A stretch of DNA of 64,000 nt, from the NCBI RefSeq assembly GCF_000422325.1, contig NZ_KE383818.1:186001-250000 (forward strand), in the 5' to 3' direction. Under the pieces are notes generated by a model, which did no database searches, had not been told where the DNA came from, and worked only from the letters and a program-made list of their open reading frames with translations. Within the stretch, counting starts at the first letter, position 1. Every line of letters begins with the position of its first letter. The position numbers and the translations under genes were made by a program. The DNA comes from Marinospirillum minutulum DSM 6287 (lineage in GTDB: Bacteria > Pseudomonadota > Gammaproteobacteria > Pseudomonadales > Halomonadaceae). Positions 32,768 through 42,987 of the stretch are shown here, in pieces.

Positions 32768-33319
32768 ATGCAGATAGAAAATCATTGGTTAACCCAAGCA
32801 AGGCCTTGTCCTTCGCCTTTTTTTAATGAACGACCCAGCGATGAAGTAAGCCTTTTAGTGATTCATAATATTGCATTACCTCCCTTAACCTATGGTGGTA
32901 ATGCCATTGAGCAGTTGTTTACTGGCTGTTTGCCGCTGGATAACCACCCTTATTTTAAAACCCTAGAGGGTGTAGAGGTATCGGCACACTTATTAATTCA
33001 GCGTACAGGTGAATTGGTGCAGTTTGTGGCTTTTGATAAGCGAGCTTGGCATGCAGGTGTGTCTAATTTTGCTGGACGAACCCAGTGCAATGATTTTTCT
33101 ATAGGAATAGAGTTGGAAGGTTCAGATAATCAGCCCTACACTCAATTACAGTATAAGCAGTTAGTTCTGGTCACTAAGGCATTAATAGACCATTATCCAT
33201 TATTGAATAAAGATCGAATTTGTGGTCATGATGCCATTGCGCCGGGAAGAAAAACTGATCCAGGTCGTGCTTTTAACTGGTCGGGCTATAAACAAAGCTT
33301 GCAAGCCCTTCTTTCTTAG
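32768..33319 (+). CDS. ampD: 1,6-anhydro-N-acetylmuramyl-L-alanine amidase AmpD
   Basis: 183 residues, N-acetylmuramoyl-L-alanine amidase type 2 fold. Zinc ligands are the His in LLVIHNIALP, the His in ICGHDAIAPGRKTDPG and the Asp in KTDPG. It has the AmpD-specific opening NHWLTQARPCPSPFFNERP. It recycles cell-wall anhydro-muropeptides in the cytosol. Followed after 21 bases by ampE. Confidence 0.93.
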   Translation: MQIENHWLTQARPCPSPFFNERPSDEVSLLVIHNIALPPLTYGGNAIEQLFTGCLPLDNHPYFKTLEGVEVSAHLLIQRTGELVQFVAFDKRAWHAGVSNFAGRTQCNDFSIGIELEGSDNQPYTQLQYKQLVLVTKALIDHYPLLNKDRICGHDAIAPGRKTDPGRAFNWSGYKQSLQALLS

Positions 33320-33340
33320 GTTTTTTATAAGGAGCTGTTG

Positions 33341-34264
33341 ATGAAGTTTTTTGCCATGTTAGCGGTACTTTTGCTGCGTAATTTTTATGGGCAAAAGTTA
33401 ACGCTGCCCTTAGATAAAGCATTCAGCAGCTGGCAAGCTTACATTGCAAAGCGTCTCAAGCAAGGAATGGGTTCTTCTGCCGTCTTTTTATTAAGCAGTA
33501 TGCCTTGGGTATTGTTGCTTTGGTTATTGCTCTGGTGGCTTGATGGTGTTTATTGGTATTTACCAGTTTTAGGTTTGCACCTGCTAGTGGTTTTTTATGC
33601 CTTGGGCAGGCGTTGTGATTTAGTTTGGGTAGGTCGTTATATGACGGCTTGGCGGCAGGCAGACTACGAAGCAGCAGGCTATTATGCAGCAGAAATTTTA
33701 GACGAGCCTATTAACGCTATTAGTGACAGAGAGCTGCATGCACGAGTGGTTTCTCGCTTAGTGGTCTTTGCCTTCGATCGCTTATTTTTAGTTTTGTTTT
33801 GGTATTTGTTACTTGGGCCAGTGGGTGCTTTGTTAGCACGTTTAGCCGAGCAGGCAATTACTAACGCTCGACACGAGGCTAACCAGCTAGTTGTTAGTGA
33901 AGATCAGCCGCTAACTTGTTGTGATGAACAGGTAATACGCTTTCAGCAGGTATTACATTGGCCTGCAGCTAGGTTAATGGGTTTAACGCTAGGGTTAACA
34001 GGCAAGCCTTGGTTGGGTTTGCGTCAGTTTGCTGTAGATATTTTTCGCTGGAAGCTTTCAACTGAAGTGTTTTTAAATCGCCAATTAATGACAGGCTATG
34101 GCTGGCTAGGTAGAGCAGATGATGCAACAGCCTCTTATTGTCAACGTCCGGTGATGATGACAGAAGCTGCCGACCTAGAAATGGCTAACCTAAGAGAAAG
34201 GGTGTGGCGGTCACTGGCAGTGTGGGTTGCAGTCACTGCGCTAGGTGTGATTTTCTGGTTTTAA
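33341..34264 (+). CDS. ampE: AmpE-like regulatory inner-membrane protein
   Basis: 307 residues from the ATG at 33341 behind AAGGAG; the frame is also open from a TTG one codon upstream. Hydrophobic segments near 46-64, 70-90, 145-165 and at the C-terminus. AmpE/CobD-superfamily features are RNFYGQKLTLPLDKAFSSW and PVGALLARLAEQAI. AmpE is linked to beta-lactamase induction in the ampDE operon, but its activity is not well defined. Confidence 0.88.
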   Translation: MKFFAMLAVLLLRNFYGQKLTLPLDKAFSSWQAYIAKRLKQGMGSSAVFLLSSMPWVLLLWLLLWWLDGVYWYLPVLGLHLLVVFYALGRRCDLVWVGRYMTAWRQADYEAAGYYAAEILDEPINAISDRELHARVVSRLVVFAFDRLFLVLFWYLLLGPVGALLARLAEQAITNARHEANQLVVSEDQPLTCCDEQVIRFQQVLHWPAARLMGLTLGLTGKPWLGLRQFAVDIFRWKLSTEVFLNRQLMTGYGWLGRADDATASYCQRPVMMTEAADLEMANLRERVWRSLAVWVAVTALGVIFWF

Positions 34265-34545
34265 TGCTTGTCAAAGTTAGTATTTATAGGTTAGGGCTTT
34301 TTTTTACTGCGTTTTGTAGTAAAATTACAAGAATTGGTTGGGCGGTTCATTTACAATTAATTCCTTATGAAACAAGTTGCTGTATGGTGCGTTGCAGCAT
34401 AGTTACTAAATAAACCACCAAATTTAATTGCCCTGCCAAGTGGTGACTCATGAGTCACATCTGATTTAGAGAGCTTGATGCTAGAAAGTTGTAGTCAGGC
34501 TACATTTACTGTTAGTTTTGATAAAAATACAAGTGGAGAAGTTAT
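34265..34545 (+). promoter_or_regulatory. aceEF upstream region
   Basis: 281 bases without a credible gene. It carries the palindrome at 34443-34458 and a GGAG ribosome site before aceE. No pdhR gene is adjacent, so the regulator that acts here is not visible in the window. Confidence 0.5.
34443..34458. promoter_or_regulatory. perfect 16-bp palindrome upstream of aceE
   Basis: GTGACTCATGAGTCAC reads identically on both strands and lies about 90 bases before the aceE start. It does not match the E. coli PdhR site. A dimeric repressor or activator operator is likely; the binding protein is unknown. Confidence 0.6.
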
Positions 34546-37218
34546 ATGAATCAGGAGGTTAAAGACCTAGATCCAGTAGAAACCCAAGAATGGCTAGATT
34601 CACTGGACTCGGTATTAACAAATGAAGGTGAAGAGCGCGGTAAGTTTCTTTTAACTCAGTTAACAGAGCGGATGCGCCGTGATGGTTCTCAATTACCCTT
34701 TTCTATTACCACGCCTCACCGCAATACTATCCCTGTCTCACATGAAGCACGTATGCCCGGCGATGTTTTTATGGAGCGTAAAATTCGCTCTTTAATTCGT
34801 TGGAATGCTATGGCTATGGTAATGCGAGCCAACCGTGCCAATCCTGGTATTGGTGGTCATATTTCTAGCTTTATGTCTAGCGCCACCCTTTATGATGTGG
34901 GTTTTAACTACTTTTTCCGCGCCCCTAAAGATGATTTTGAAGGCGACTTAATTTACTTCCAGGGTCACAGTGCGCCTGGTATTTATGCACGTTCTTTTTT
35001 AGAAGGCCGTTTAACTGAAGAGCAGTTAGATAACTTCCGCCAAGAAGTCGATGGCAAGGGTATTTCTTCTTATCCTCACCCTTGGTTGATGCCAGATTAT
35101 TGGCAGTTCCCTACCGTTTCTATGGGTCTTGGCCCCATTCAAGCCATTTACCAAGCAAGGGTAATGAAGTACTTAGATTCACGTGAACAAAAACCGTTGA
35201 TGGATCGTAAAGTCTGGTGCTTTATGGGTGATGGCGAGTGTGATGAGCCAGAATCTTTAGGCGCTATTTCTTTGGCGGGTCGTGAAAACTACGACAACCT
35301 CATCTTTGTGGTGAACTGTAACCTTCAGCGTTTAGATGGTCCGGTGCGCGGTAACGGCCGTATTATGACGGAACTTGAAGGCGTGTTCCGTGGTGCTGGC
35401 TGGAACGTTATTAAGGTGGTTTGGGGTCGTCATTGGGACCCACTCTTTGAAAAAGACACCAAAGGCTTGATGCAGCAGCGTATGGATGAAGCCGTAGATG
35501 GCGAATACCAAAACTACAAGGCCAGCGGTGGTGCTTATACCCGTGAACACTTCTTTGGTGCTAACCCAGAACTGAAGAAAATGGTTGATGACCTATCGGA
35601 TGAAGACATTTATGGTCTAAACCGTGGTGGCCATGATCCTTACAAGGTTTATGCTGCCTACCATGAAGCTGTGCATAACGCTAACGGTCGTCCAACGGTT
35701 ATTTTGGCGCATACGGTTAAAGGTTATGGCACGGGTGGTGAAGCTGAAGCAAGAAATGATACCCACTCAGTTAAGTCATTAGAAATGAATACTTTGAAGA
35801 AATTCCGTGACCGTTTTGGAATTCCTTTAAACGATAAACAACTTGAAGAAGTACCTTTTTACAAGCCTGAAGATGATAGCCCAGAGATGCGCTACATGCA
35901 CCGAGCGCGTGAAGCCTTAAACGGTTTTGTGCCTTCGCGTCGTGCCGATTTTGAAGCCTTAAAAACACCGGCTTTAGATGATAAAAGCTATGCCGCTATG
36001 TTGCAGGGCAGTAAGGGGCGTGAAATATCTTCAACTATGGCTTTTGTTCGTATTTTAACGGGCTTAACCAAAGATAAAGAAATTGGTCACCGTGTAGTGC
36101 CTATAGTACCCGATGAAGCACGTACCTTTGGTATGGAAGGTATGTTCCGCCAGTTAGGTATTTATGCTGCCAAAGGCCAAAAGTACAAGCCTGAAGATTC
36201 TGGGCAAATTATGTACTACAAGGAAGATAAAAAAGGTCAAATGTTAGAAGAAGGTATTACTGAAGCAGGTGCTATGTCGGCTTGGATGGCCGCAGCCACC
36301 AGTTACAGTAACCATAATTATACCTTGGTGCCTTTCTACATTTACTACTCCATGTTTGGTTTTCAGCGTATTGGCGATTTAGCTTGGGCCGCCGGTGATT
36401 TGCAGGCACGTGGCTTTATGATAGGTGGTACAGCCGGTCGTACAACTTTGAATGGTGAGGGTTTACAGCACCAAGATGGTCATAGTCACTTGCAGGCCGC
36501 AACCATTCCTAATTGCCATACCTATGATCCTACTTATAGCTATGAGCTGGCAGTGATTATTCAAGATGGTATGCGCCGCATGTACGAGGCTAAAGAAAAT
36601 TGCTTCTACTACATTACAGTGATGAACGAAAACTATGTTCACCCTGAAATGCCTGACCGCCCAGAAGTTGCTGAGCAGATTATTAAAGGTATGTACCTCT
36701 TAAAAGAAGGTGGTAAGGCCAAGCAAAAAGTACAGTTGCTAGGTTCTGGCACCATTCTACCTGAAGTTGAAAAAGCGGCTGAATTGTTAAAAGCCGATTG
36801 GGGCGTAGAGGCAGACGTTTGGAGCGCTACTAGCTTTAACGAGCTGCGTCGTGATGCGTTGCAAGTAGAGCGTTATAACTTCTTGAACCCTGAAGCTGAG
36901 CCGAAAAAAGCTTTTATTACACAACAGTTAGAAGGTCGTGATGGCCCAGTTATTGCCGCAACCGATTACATGAAGCTTTATGCTGATCAGGTGCGTGCTT
37001 GGGTACCAACGGACTATAAGGTATTAGGTACTGATGGTTTTGGCCGTTCTGATACACGTGAAAAATTACGTTATTTCTTTGAGGTAGATCGTCACTTTGT
37101 CGTGGTTGCAGCACTAAAAGCCTTGGCTGATCGTGGTGAAGTTCCTGTGAAAACAGTGAGTGAAGCAATAGCCAAGTACGGTATAGACCCAACCAAGTCT
37201 GACCCCTTGTATTGCTAA
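34546..37218 (+). CDS. aceE: pyruvate dehydrogenase E1 component (homodimeric)
   Basis: 890 residues, full length. Thiamine-diphosphate motif GDGECDEPESLGAIS...NLQRLDGPVRGN (about residues 228-268), with catalytic-loop and interface features such as GYGTGGEAEARNDTHSVK and GGTAGRTTLNGEGLQHQDGHS. It decarboxylates pyruvate and acetylates the E2 lipoyl groups. Cotranscribed with aceF. The lipoamide dehydrogenase gene is not adjacent. Confidence 0.96.
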   Translation: MNQEVKDLDPVETQEWLDSLDSVLTNEGEERGKFLLTQLTERMRRDGSQLPFSITTPHRNTIPVSHEARMPGDVFMERKIRSLIRWNAMAMVMRANRANPGIGGHISSFMSSATLYDVGFNYFFRAPKDDFEGDLIYFQGHSAPGIYARSFLEGRLTEEQLDNFRQEVDGKGISSYPHPWLMPDYWQFPTVSMGLGPIQAIYQARVMKYLDSREQKPLMDRKVWCFMGDGECDEPESLGAISLAGRENYDNLIFVVNCNLQRLDGPVRGNGRIMTELEGVFRGAGWNVIKVVWGRHWDPLFEKDTKGLMQQRMDEAVDGEYQNYKASGGAYTREHFFGANPELKKMVDDLSDEDIYGLNRGGHDPYKVYAAYHEAVHNANGRPTVILAHTVKGYGTGGEAEARNDTHSVKSLEMNTLKKFRDRFGIPLNDKQLEEVPFYKPEDDSPEMRYMHRAREALNGFVPSRRADFEALKTPALDDKSYAAMLQGSKGREISSTMAFVRILTGLTKDKEIGHRVVPIVPDEARTFGMEGMFRQLGIYAAKGQKYKPEDSGQIMYYKEDKKGQMLEEGITEAGAMSAWMAAATSYSNHNYTLVPFYIYYSMFGFQRIGDLAWAAGDLQARGFMIGGTAGRTTLNGEGLQHQDGHSHLQAATIPNCHTYDPTYSYELAVIIQDGMRRMYEAKENCFYYITVMNENYVHPEMPDRPEVAEQIIKGMYLLKEGGKAKQKVQLLGSGTILPEVEKAAELLKADWGVEADVWSATSFNELRRDALQVERYNFLNPEAEPKKAFITQQLEGRDGPVIAATDYMKLYADQVRAWVPTDYKVLGTDGFGRSDTREKLRYFFEVDRHFVVVAALKALADRGEVPVKTVSEAIAKYGIDPTKSDPLYC

Positions 37219-37251
37219 GCAATAACCGCAACCCAATTGAGGAGATAAGCT

Positions 37252-38910
37252 TTGAGTAACGAAATTATTAAAGTGCCAGATATCGGTAGCAGTGACGAAG
37301 TAGAAGTCATTGAAATCAGTGTTAAGGCTGGTGACCGTATAGAAGAAGAAACAACATTAATTGTGCTGGAGTCTGATAAAGCCAGTATGGATATTCCCAG
37401 CCCTATGGCTGGTGTAGTAACCAAGGTTTTAGTTAGTGAAGGTGACAAGGTTAAAGAAGGTAGCCCTATTTTAGAGGTGGAAGTAGAGGGTGCTGATTCA
37501 GCACCTGCTACAGAACCCGAGGCCGCTGCCGAGCCAGAGCCAGTCATTGCAATGGCAGAATCTGAACCTGAGCCTGCACCTGCGGCAGAAGCACCTGCTA
37601 GCGTGGGGCGAGAAGAAATTCGTGTACCCGACATAGGTAGTAGCGAAGCAGTAGAAATTGTTGAAGTAGCAGCAAGTGTGGGTGATGAGCTGGCAGTTGA
37701 AGACGCCCTGATTACCTTAGAAACAGATAAAGCTTCTATGGATGTGCCTAGCCCCTATGCTGGCAAGCTAGTTGAACTGGTTGTTAAAGAAGGTGACAAG
37801 GTTGTAGAGGGTGACCTAATTGGTTATATCGAAGTAGTAGGTGCAGCAGCACCGGCTACTGAAGCCCAGCCAGCAAAAGCTGCTTCACCTAGCCAAGCAG
37901 AGATAGTTTCTGCTGCGCCAACCCCTTCTGCGCCTAGTGCCAGTGCACCAGCACCTTTAGCTAACAAAGCAGATACTCAGGTTAGTGCGACTTCAGGCAA
38001 GGTTCATGCTGGACCAGCAGTGCGTATGCTGGCGCGTGAGCTAGGCGTTGATTTAACTCAGGTGGTTGGTTCTGGTCCTAAAAACCGTATTGTTAAAGAA
38101 GATTTACAGAACTTTGTTAAGCAGGTAATGCAGCAAACCAAAGCAACCAGCGGTACGGTTGCAGCAGGTGGTGCTGGCATTCCACCCATTCCGCTACAAG
38201 ACTTTAGCCAGTTTGGTAAGGTTGAAGAGAAGCCAATGGGTCGTTTACTCAAAGCGGGTGCAGTTAACCTGCATCGCTCTTGGTTAAACGTGCCGCATGT
38301 GACGCAGTTTGATGAAGCGGATATTACCGATTTAGAAGAATTCCGTAAGTCAGTGAAAGCTGAAGCTGAAAAGCAAGGCGCACGTTTAACACCGCTGCCC
38401 TTTATGATTAAAGCCTGTGCTTTAGCCTTAAAAGCCTTCCCTCAGTTTAATGTGTCCTTAGGTGGTGCTGGCGATACACTTATTTGGAAAGAATACATCA
38501 ACATAGGTTTTGCTGTTGATACACCAGACGGCTTACTGGTCGTAGTGGTAAAAGATGCAGATAAGAAAAGTGTTTATGAACTGGCCAGAGAGTCTTCTGA
38601 CTTAGCTGCTAGAGCACAAAACAAACAGCTTAAGGGCGACGATATGAAAGGTGGTTGCTTCACCATTTCATCTTTAGGCTCTATAGGCGGGACAGCCTTT
38701 ACACCTATAGTGAATGCGCCAGAAGTGGCCATTTTGGGTGTGTCTAAAGCAAGCATGAAACCTGTTTGGGATGGCAAGGCCTTCTTACCACGTTTAATGC
38801 TGCCACTATCTTTGTCTTATGATCACCGAGCAATCAATGGCGCTGATGCAGCCCGTTTTACTGCTTACCTTGCACAACAGCTAAGTGACATACGTAAAAT
38901 GCTACTTTAG
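37252..38910 (+). CDS. aceF: pyruvate dehydrogenase E2, dihydrolipoyllysine acetyltransferase
   Basis: 552 residues. Two lipoyl domains with lipoylated Lys in SDKASMDIPSP (about residue 43) and TDKASMDVPSP (about 162), separated by Ala/Pro-rich linkers; a peripheral-subunit-binding domain (VRMLARELGVDLTQVVGSG, about 248-275); and a catalytic domain with DHRAINGADAARF, the His-containing active site. Two lipoyl domains rather than three resembles Vibrio or Neisseria-type rather than E. coli AceF. It starts with TTG behind GAGG. Confidence 0.94.
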   Translation: MSNEIIKVPDIGSSDEVEVIEISVKAGDRIEEETTLIVLESDKASMDIPSPMAGVVTKVLVSEGDKVKEGSPILEVEVEGADSAPATEPEAAAEPEPVIAMAESEPEPAPAAEAPASVGREEIRVPDIGSSEAVEIVEVAASVGDELAVEDALITLETDKASMDVPSPYAGKLVELVVKEGDKVVEGDLIGYIEVVGAAAPATEAQPAKAASPSQAEIVSAAPTPSAPSASAPAPLANKADTQVSATSGKVHAGPAVRMLARELGVDLTQVVGSGPKNRIVKEDLQNFVKQVMQQTKATSGTVAAGGAGIPPIPLQDFSQFGKVEEKPMGRLLKAGAVNLHRSWLNVPHVTQFDEADITDLEEFRKSVKAEAEKQGARLTPLPFMIKACALALKAFPQFNVSLGGAGDTLIWKEYINIGFAVDTPDGLLVVVVKDADKKSVYELARESSDLAARAQNKQLKGDDMKGGCFTISSLGSIGGTAFTPIVNAPEVAILGVSKASMKPVWDGKAFLPRLMLPLSLSYDHRAINGADAARFTAYLAQQLSDIRKMLL

Positions 38911-38947
38911 TTTAACTGGCTGTTTTAATTAGTATTTATTAAAAGAC

Positions 38948-38976
38948 AAAAACTTCCGTTACCTACGGAAGTTTTT
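38948..38976 (+). terminator. aceEF terminator
   Basis: A 12-bp stem AAAAACTTCCGT / ACGGAAGTTTTT with a 5-base loop and following T-rich tail lies about 40 bases after the aceF stop. Confidence 0.88.
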
Positions 38977-39081
38977 GTTTACTTAATTTTTTTAAACATA
39001 CGTTTGATTTCTTTGTTAGTTCAGTTATGGTTAGTAAAAGGTTTCAACAAAAATAACAGTGACCTTACAGAGGGCTGACCA

Positions 39082-41118
39082 ATGTTAAAAGCATTCTTAA
39101 AACCAGGTATGGCATTTATGAACCGCCTGGTTTACTTCCAAAAATTTACCCTTATTGCTTTGTTGTTTTTACTGCCTCTTATTATTTTAAGCGGTGTACA
39201 AACCAAACAATTGTGGAATGATTTACGCCAGCTACAATTAGAAAGGGATGGGCTAACTTTGCAAGCAGAAGTGCTGCAACTGATAGCTTTATCAGAAGAA
39301 TACCGAGACTATGCCGCCTTAGCCGATAGCCGTGAAACCCCTGAACTGCGTCAAAAAATTAATGCCTTAGCGACCACTTGGCTAGAGCGATTTAATGCGT
39401 TAGAGCAAACAGCTAACCTAAAGCTAGCTGATGCTAACCTAAAAACGGCTTTAACTAAGTTAAAGGCTCAAGCTAAACGCATATTTGAACCCCAGCCTAG
39501 GCAGGGTAATGTCAGCATGGCGTTAATGCACTACCAACCCTTAGTAAAGCAAACCACCGATCTTTTACAAATTTTACGCCAAAGCAGTGATTTGATAAGG
39601 GATTCGCGTACTGAAGTGCAGCTATTGCAACTATTACTCAATACCCAACTACCCGACCTTTTGGCAAGTATTGGTCAAGGGCGCAACTATGGTAGTCAGG
39701 TTTTATTGCAGGCTTATATGGATTCTATAAGCAGTACCGAGCTGGAAAGTGCCTTAGACCAGCTCAATCGTCAAAAGCAAAGCTGGCAAGTGACTTTAAA
39801 TACACTAGAGGCACGTTCTGCAGAGTTGGCTAGTGAGTTGCAGCCTTTAAGTGAACAAATAGCCAAAGCCTTAGATGATTTTCAATACAGTTTAGAAGAT
39901 CAGGTGCTTTTTGCTTCTAGCTTTGATAGCGGTTGGGCAGGCTTTTACGCTAGCGGTATTGCCACCCAGCAAGTAATTTTGAGTGTGGGTAAAAGCTTTA
40001 TTGAACGTTCTGATGTTTATTTGCAGGCAGCCGAGGCTGAGCAAGAAAAGCGTTTATGGACTTTAGGTCTTTTGCTCTTATTGCAAGTGCTAGCCATTGG
40101 CTATCTCTACTCTTGCTTCTATGTGTCTATTCACACCAACATGCAGCGCCTATTAAAAAGTGTTGAGTTATTAGCCGATGGTGACCTACGTGTTGCACCT
40201 AAAACAGCCAGTTGTGACGAAACCGGTGTGTTAACACAAGCTTTTGCCAGTATGGCAGCAAGAATGCGGGAATTGGTGTTTACAGTGAGAGGCAGTGCTG
40301 AACAGGTTACCCAGCAGGCGAATCTTGTGGCTGTTTCAGCAGGCCAAGCACAGCAAACCAGTAAAATTCAGCAACAAGAAACAGAATTAGTGGCTAGCTC
40401 GATGAATGAAATGAGTGCAACCGCAACGGAAGTTGCTGAACATGCGGCTGATGCCGCCAATACGGCGGGTGAGGCAAGGTTGCAAGCAGAGCAAAGCCAG
40501 CACTTATCAGATGAAATGAGTGATCGGATGCAGCGCCTAGCCAGTTCTTTACAAGATGCTGCTAATGCAGGTAAATCTTTGGTTGAACGGAGTTCACGTA
40601 TTGGTAGTGCCTTAGAAGTTATTCAAGGCATAGCCGAGCAGACTAACCTTTTGGCTTTAAACGCGGCAATTGAAGCGGCTAGAGCAGGTGATGCTGGTCG
40701 AGGTTTTGCAGTCGTGGCGGATGAAGTACGCTCCTTAGCTAGCCGTACCCAAGACTCGACACATGAAATAGCAGCCATTATTACTGACTTGCATCAAGGC
40801 GTAGATAGCGTTGTAAACCACATTGAAAAAAGTCATGAAAGGGCTGAGTTAACGGCTGAACAGTCGCAACAAGTGAGTGAAACCCTAAGTTATATTTTAC
40901 AAGCTGTGCAGCAAATAGATTCTAAAAACCAGCAGATAGCAACGGCAGCAGAACAGCAGTCCTCAGTGGCGGCAGAAATAGATGCCAACTTAAGTCGTAT
41001 TCGTGATGGTGCTGATGAAAGCGCACAAGGCGCACAGTCAACAGCCAGCTCAAGCCAAGCTTTAGCAGCAACAACAGAGCAGTTGCAGCAAGCAATTAGT
41101 GTTTTTCAGGTAGATTAA
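39082..41118 (+). CDS. methyl-accepting chemotaxis protein
   Basis: 678 residues. Two membrane helices (about 24-40 and 329-350) bracket a large, helical, Leu/Gln-rich periplasmic sensor with no recognised ligand motif. A HAMP domain (about 350-405) and a long cytoplasmic coiled coil follow, with the CheA/CheW contact hairpin [21 protein letters not shown] and [17 protein letters not shown]. No C-terminal CheR-docking pentapeptide is present. Transcribed alone. The signal sensed is unknown. Confidence 0.9.
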   Translation: MLKAFLKPGMAFMNRLVYFQKFTLIALLFLLPLIILSGVQTKQLWNDLRQLQLERDGLTLQAEVLQLIALSEEYRDYAALADSRETPELRQKINALATTWLERFNALEQTANLKLADANLKTALTKLKAQAKRIFEPQPRQGNVSMALMHYQPLVKQTTDLLQILRQSSDLIRDSRTEVQLLQLLLNTQLPDLLASIGQGRNYGSQVLLQAYMDSISSTELESALDQLNRQKQSWQVTLNTLEARSAELASELQPLSEQIAKALDDFQYSLEDQVLFASSFDSGWAGFYASGIATQQVILSVGKSFIERSDVYLQAAEAEQEKRLWTLGLLLLLQVLAIGYLYSCFYVSIHTNMQRLLKSVELLADGDLRVAPKTASCDETGVLTQAFASMAARMRELVFTVRGSAEQVTQQANLVAVSAGQAQQTSKIQQQETELVASSMNEMSATATEVAEHAADAANTAGEARLQAEQSQHLSDEMSDRMQRLASSLQDAANAGKSLVERSSRIGSALEVIQGIAEQTNLLALNAAIEAARAGDAGRGFAVVADEVRSLASRTQDSTHEIAAIITDLHQGVDSVVNHIEKSHERAELTAEQSQQVSETLSYILQAVQQIDSKNQQIATAAEQQSSVAAEIDANLSRIRDGADESAQGAQSTASSSQALAATTEQLQQAISVFQVD

Positions 41119-41165
41119 AACAATAACTTAGCCTATAACTTGTCTTTATTACGCCTAGAGTATTA

Positions 41166-41193
41166 GTCCTCGGAGCTTGTCAGCTTCGGGGAC
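41166..41193 (+). other. RNA hairpin in the region upstream of adk
   Basis: GTCCTCGGAGCT and AGCTTCGGGGAC pair over 12 positions with two G-U wobbles around a TGTC loop. The wobbles make the stem complete only in plus-strand RNA. No T run follows, so it is not a standard terminator; it may be an mRNA leader structure, a processing site or the terminator-like end of the chemoreceptor transcript. Confidence 0.4.
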
Positions 41194-41254
41194 AGCATGT
41201 ATTGTCTTATCTTTCAAAATTACCCAACTTATTCCTATTACAAACTCATAATAA

Positions 41255-41929
<675 letters not shown>

Positions 41930-41935
41930 TTCCTA

Positions 41936-42622
41936 ATGACTTGCATACTGGCTTTAGATACTTCAACGGATGCTGGATCGGTAGCAATTTGGCAAGATGG
42001 CAAAGTGCTGGAAGATTTTCAGCTTTTACCTCGGCAACAAGCGCAAGCTTTGTTACCTCAAATTAAAAACCTGTTGAATAAAGCCGGTATCGAGTTAAAG
42101 CAAGTTGATGCGCTAGCTTTTGGGCGTGGGCCAGGTTCATTTACAGGTTTGCGTATAGCTGCGGCTAGCATTCAAGGCTTGGCTTTGGCCTTAGGTAAAC
42201 CCGTTATTCCTGTTTCTACTCTAGAAGCTATGGCTTGGACAGCTATCAATGCAAAAGGCGCTAGTCAGGTATTAACCCTTTTAGATGCGCGTATGGATGA
42301 AGTCTACTGGTGTGCTTGGCAAGCTGAAGAAGGTTGGCCAACTGCTTTGGTTGCTGAACAATTAAGTGCGCCAGAAGCAGTTAACCTTCCGGTTCTTGCT
42401 GATGCAACAGCGGCTTGGGTTTTAGTGGGGTCGGGTGCTGGTTATGTTGATCGGCTGGCTTCTACTGTTACCACTAAGCTAACTCAGCAATTACCAACTC
42501 TTTTACCCTCAGCCAAAGCAATAGTGCATTTAGCACATAGGGCTTGGCTAAAAGGTGAAGTAGTTGATGCCGGTGAGGCTATTCCTATTTATCTTAGAGA
42601 TAAAGTAACCCACGGTTCTTAA
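41936..42622 (+). CDS. tsaB: tRNA t6A37 threonylcarbamoyl-adenosine biosynthesis protein TsaB
   Basis: 228 residues, ASKHA fold. N-terminal ILALDTSTDAGSVAIW and the loop AFGRGPGSFTGLRIAAASIQGLALAL are diagnostic. It is the scaffold partner of TsaD and TsaE in making t6A on tRNAs that read ANN codons. Adjacent to adk, as in several gammaproteobacteria. Confidence 0.93.
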   Translation: MTCILALDTSTDAGSVAIWQDGKVLEDFQLLPRQQAQALLPQIKNLLNKAGIELKQVDALAFGRGPGSFTGLRIAAASIQGLALALGKPVIPVSTLEAMAWTAINAKGASQVLTLLDARMDEVYWCAWQAEEGWPTALVAEQLSAPEAVNLPVLADATAAWVLVGSGAGYVDRLASTVTTKLTQQLPTLLPSAKAIVHLAHRAWLKGEVVDAGEAIPIYLRDKVTHGS

Positions 42623-42699
42623 AGTTTTGTAAGTTAAAGCCGATAGTTTAGTTATTAGTCAATTCCAATCGCTTATTGCTGAGATAACCAAGATAGCCT

Positions 42700-42978
42700 A
42701 TGCGTATTCAAGGTCCTTTTTCACCTCACCTACCTTTACCTAAGCGTCGTAAGCGTGGGCCAGAGGGAGTTAATAACGACCAAGAAGAGGCTTCTTCAAA
42801 TACAGCGGCGGTTGCAAAATTTAACCCTGATATTGACTATATTGCCGCTGATGAACAGCTAGAATTTGATGAGCGAGAGCTGTCTGCCAGTGCCAGACGT
42901 GCTTTAAGGGGTTATTGGTCTGTGGCGCATCAAGGTGGTTTATGGGCAGAGTGGCAGCGAATTGATATTTATGTTTAA
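42700..42978 (+). CDS. small hypothetical protein
   Basis: 92 residues, charged and probably partly disordered (PKRRKRGPEG, then acidic). A helical segment ELSASARRALRGYWSVAHQGGLWAEWQRID closes the protein. No family recognised. It sits between tsaB and rsmJ on the same strand with short gaps, so it is probably expressed with them. Confidence 0.55.
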   Translation: MRIQGPFSPHLPLPKRRKRGPEGVNNDQEEASSNTAAVAKFNPDIDYIAADEQLEFDERELSASARRALRGYWSVAHQGGLWAEWQRIDIYV

Positions 42979-42987
42979 AGCAATGTT

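Noticed and set aside
37215-37634. A 139-codon minus-strand ORF opposite aceF.
   Set aside because: It is the antisense of the Ala/Glu/Pro-rich lipoyl-linker region; Ser/Gly-rich low-complexity output is typical of such shadows.
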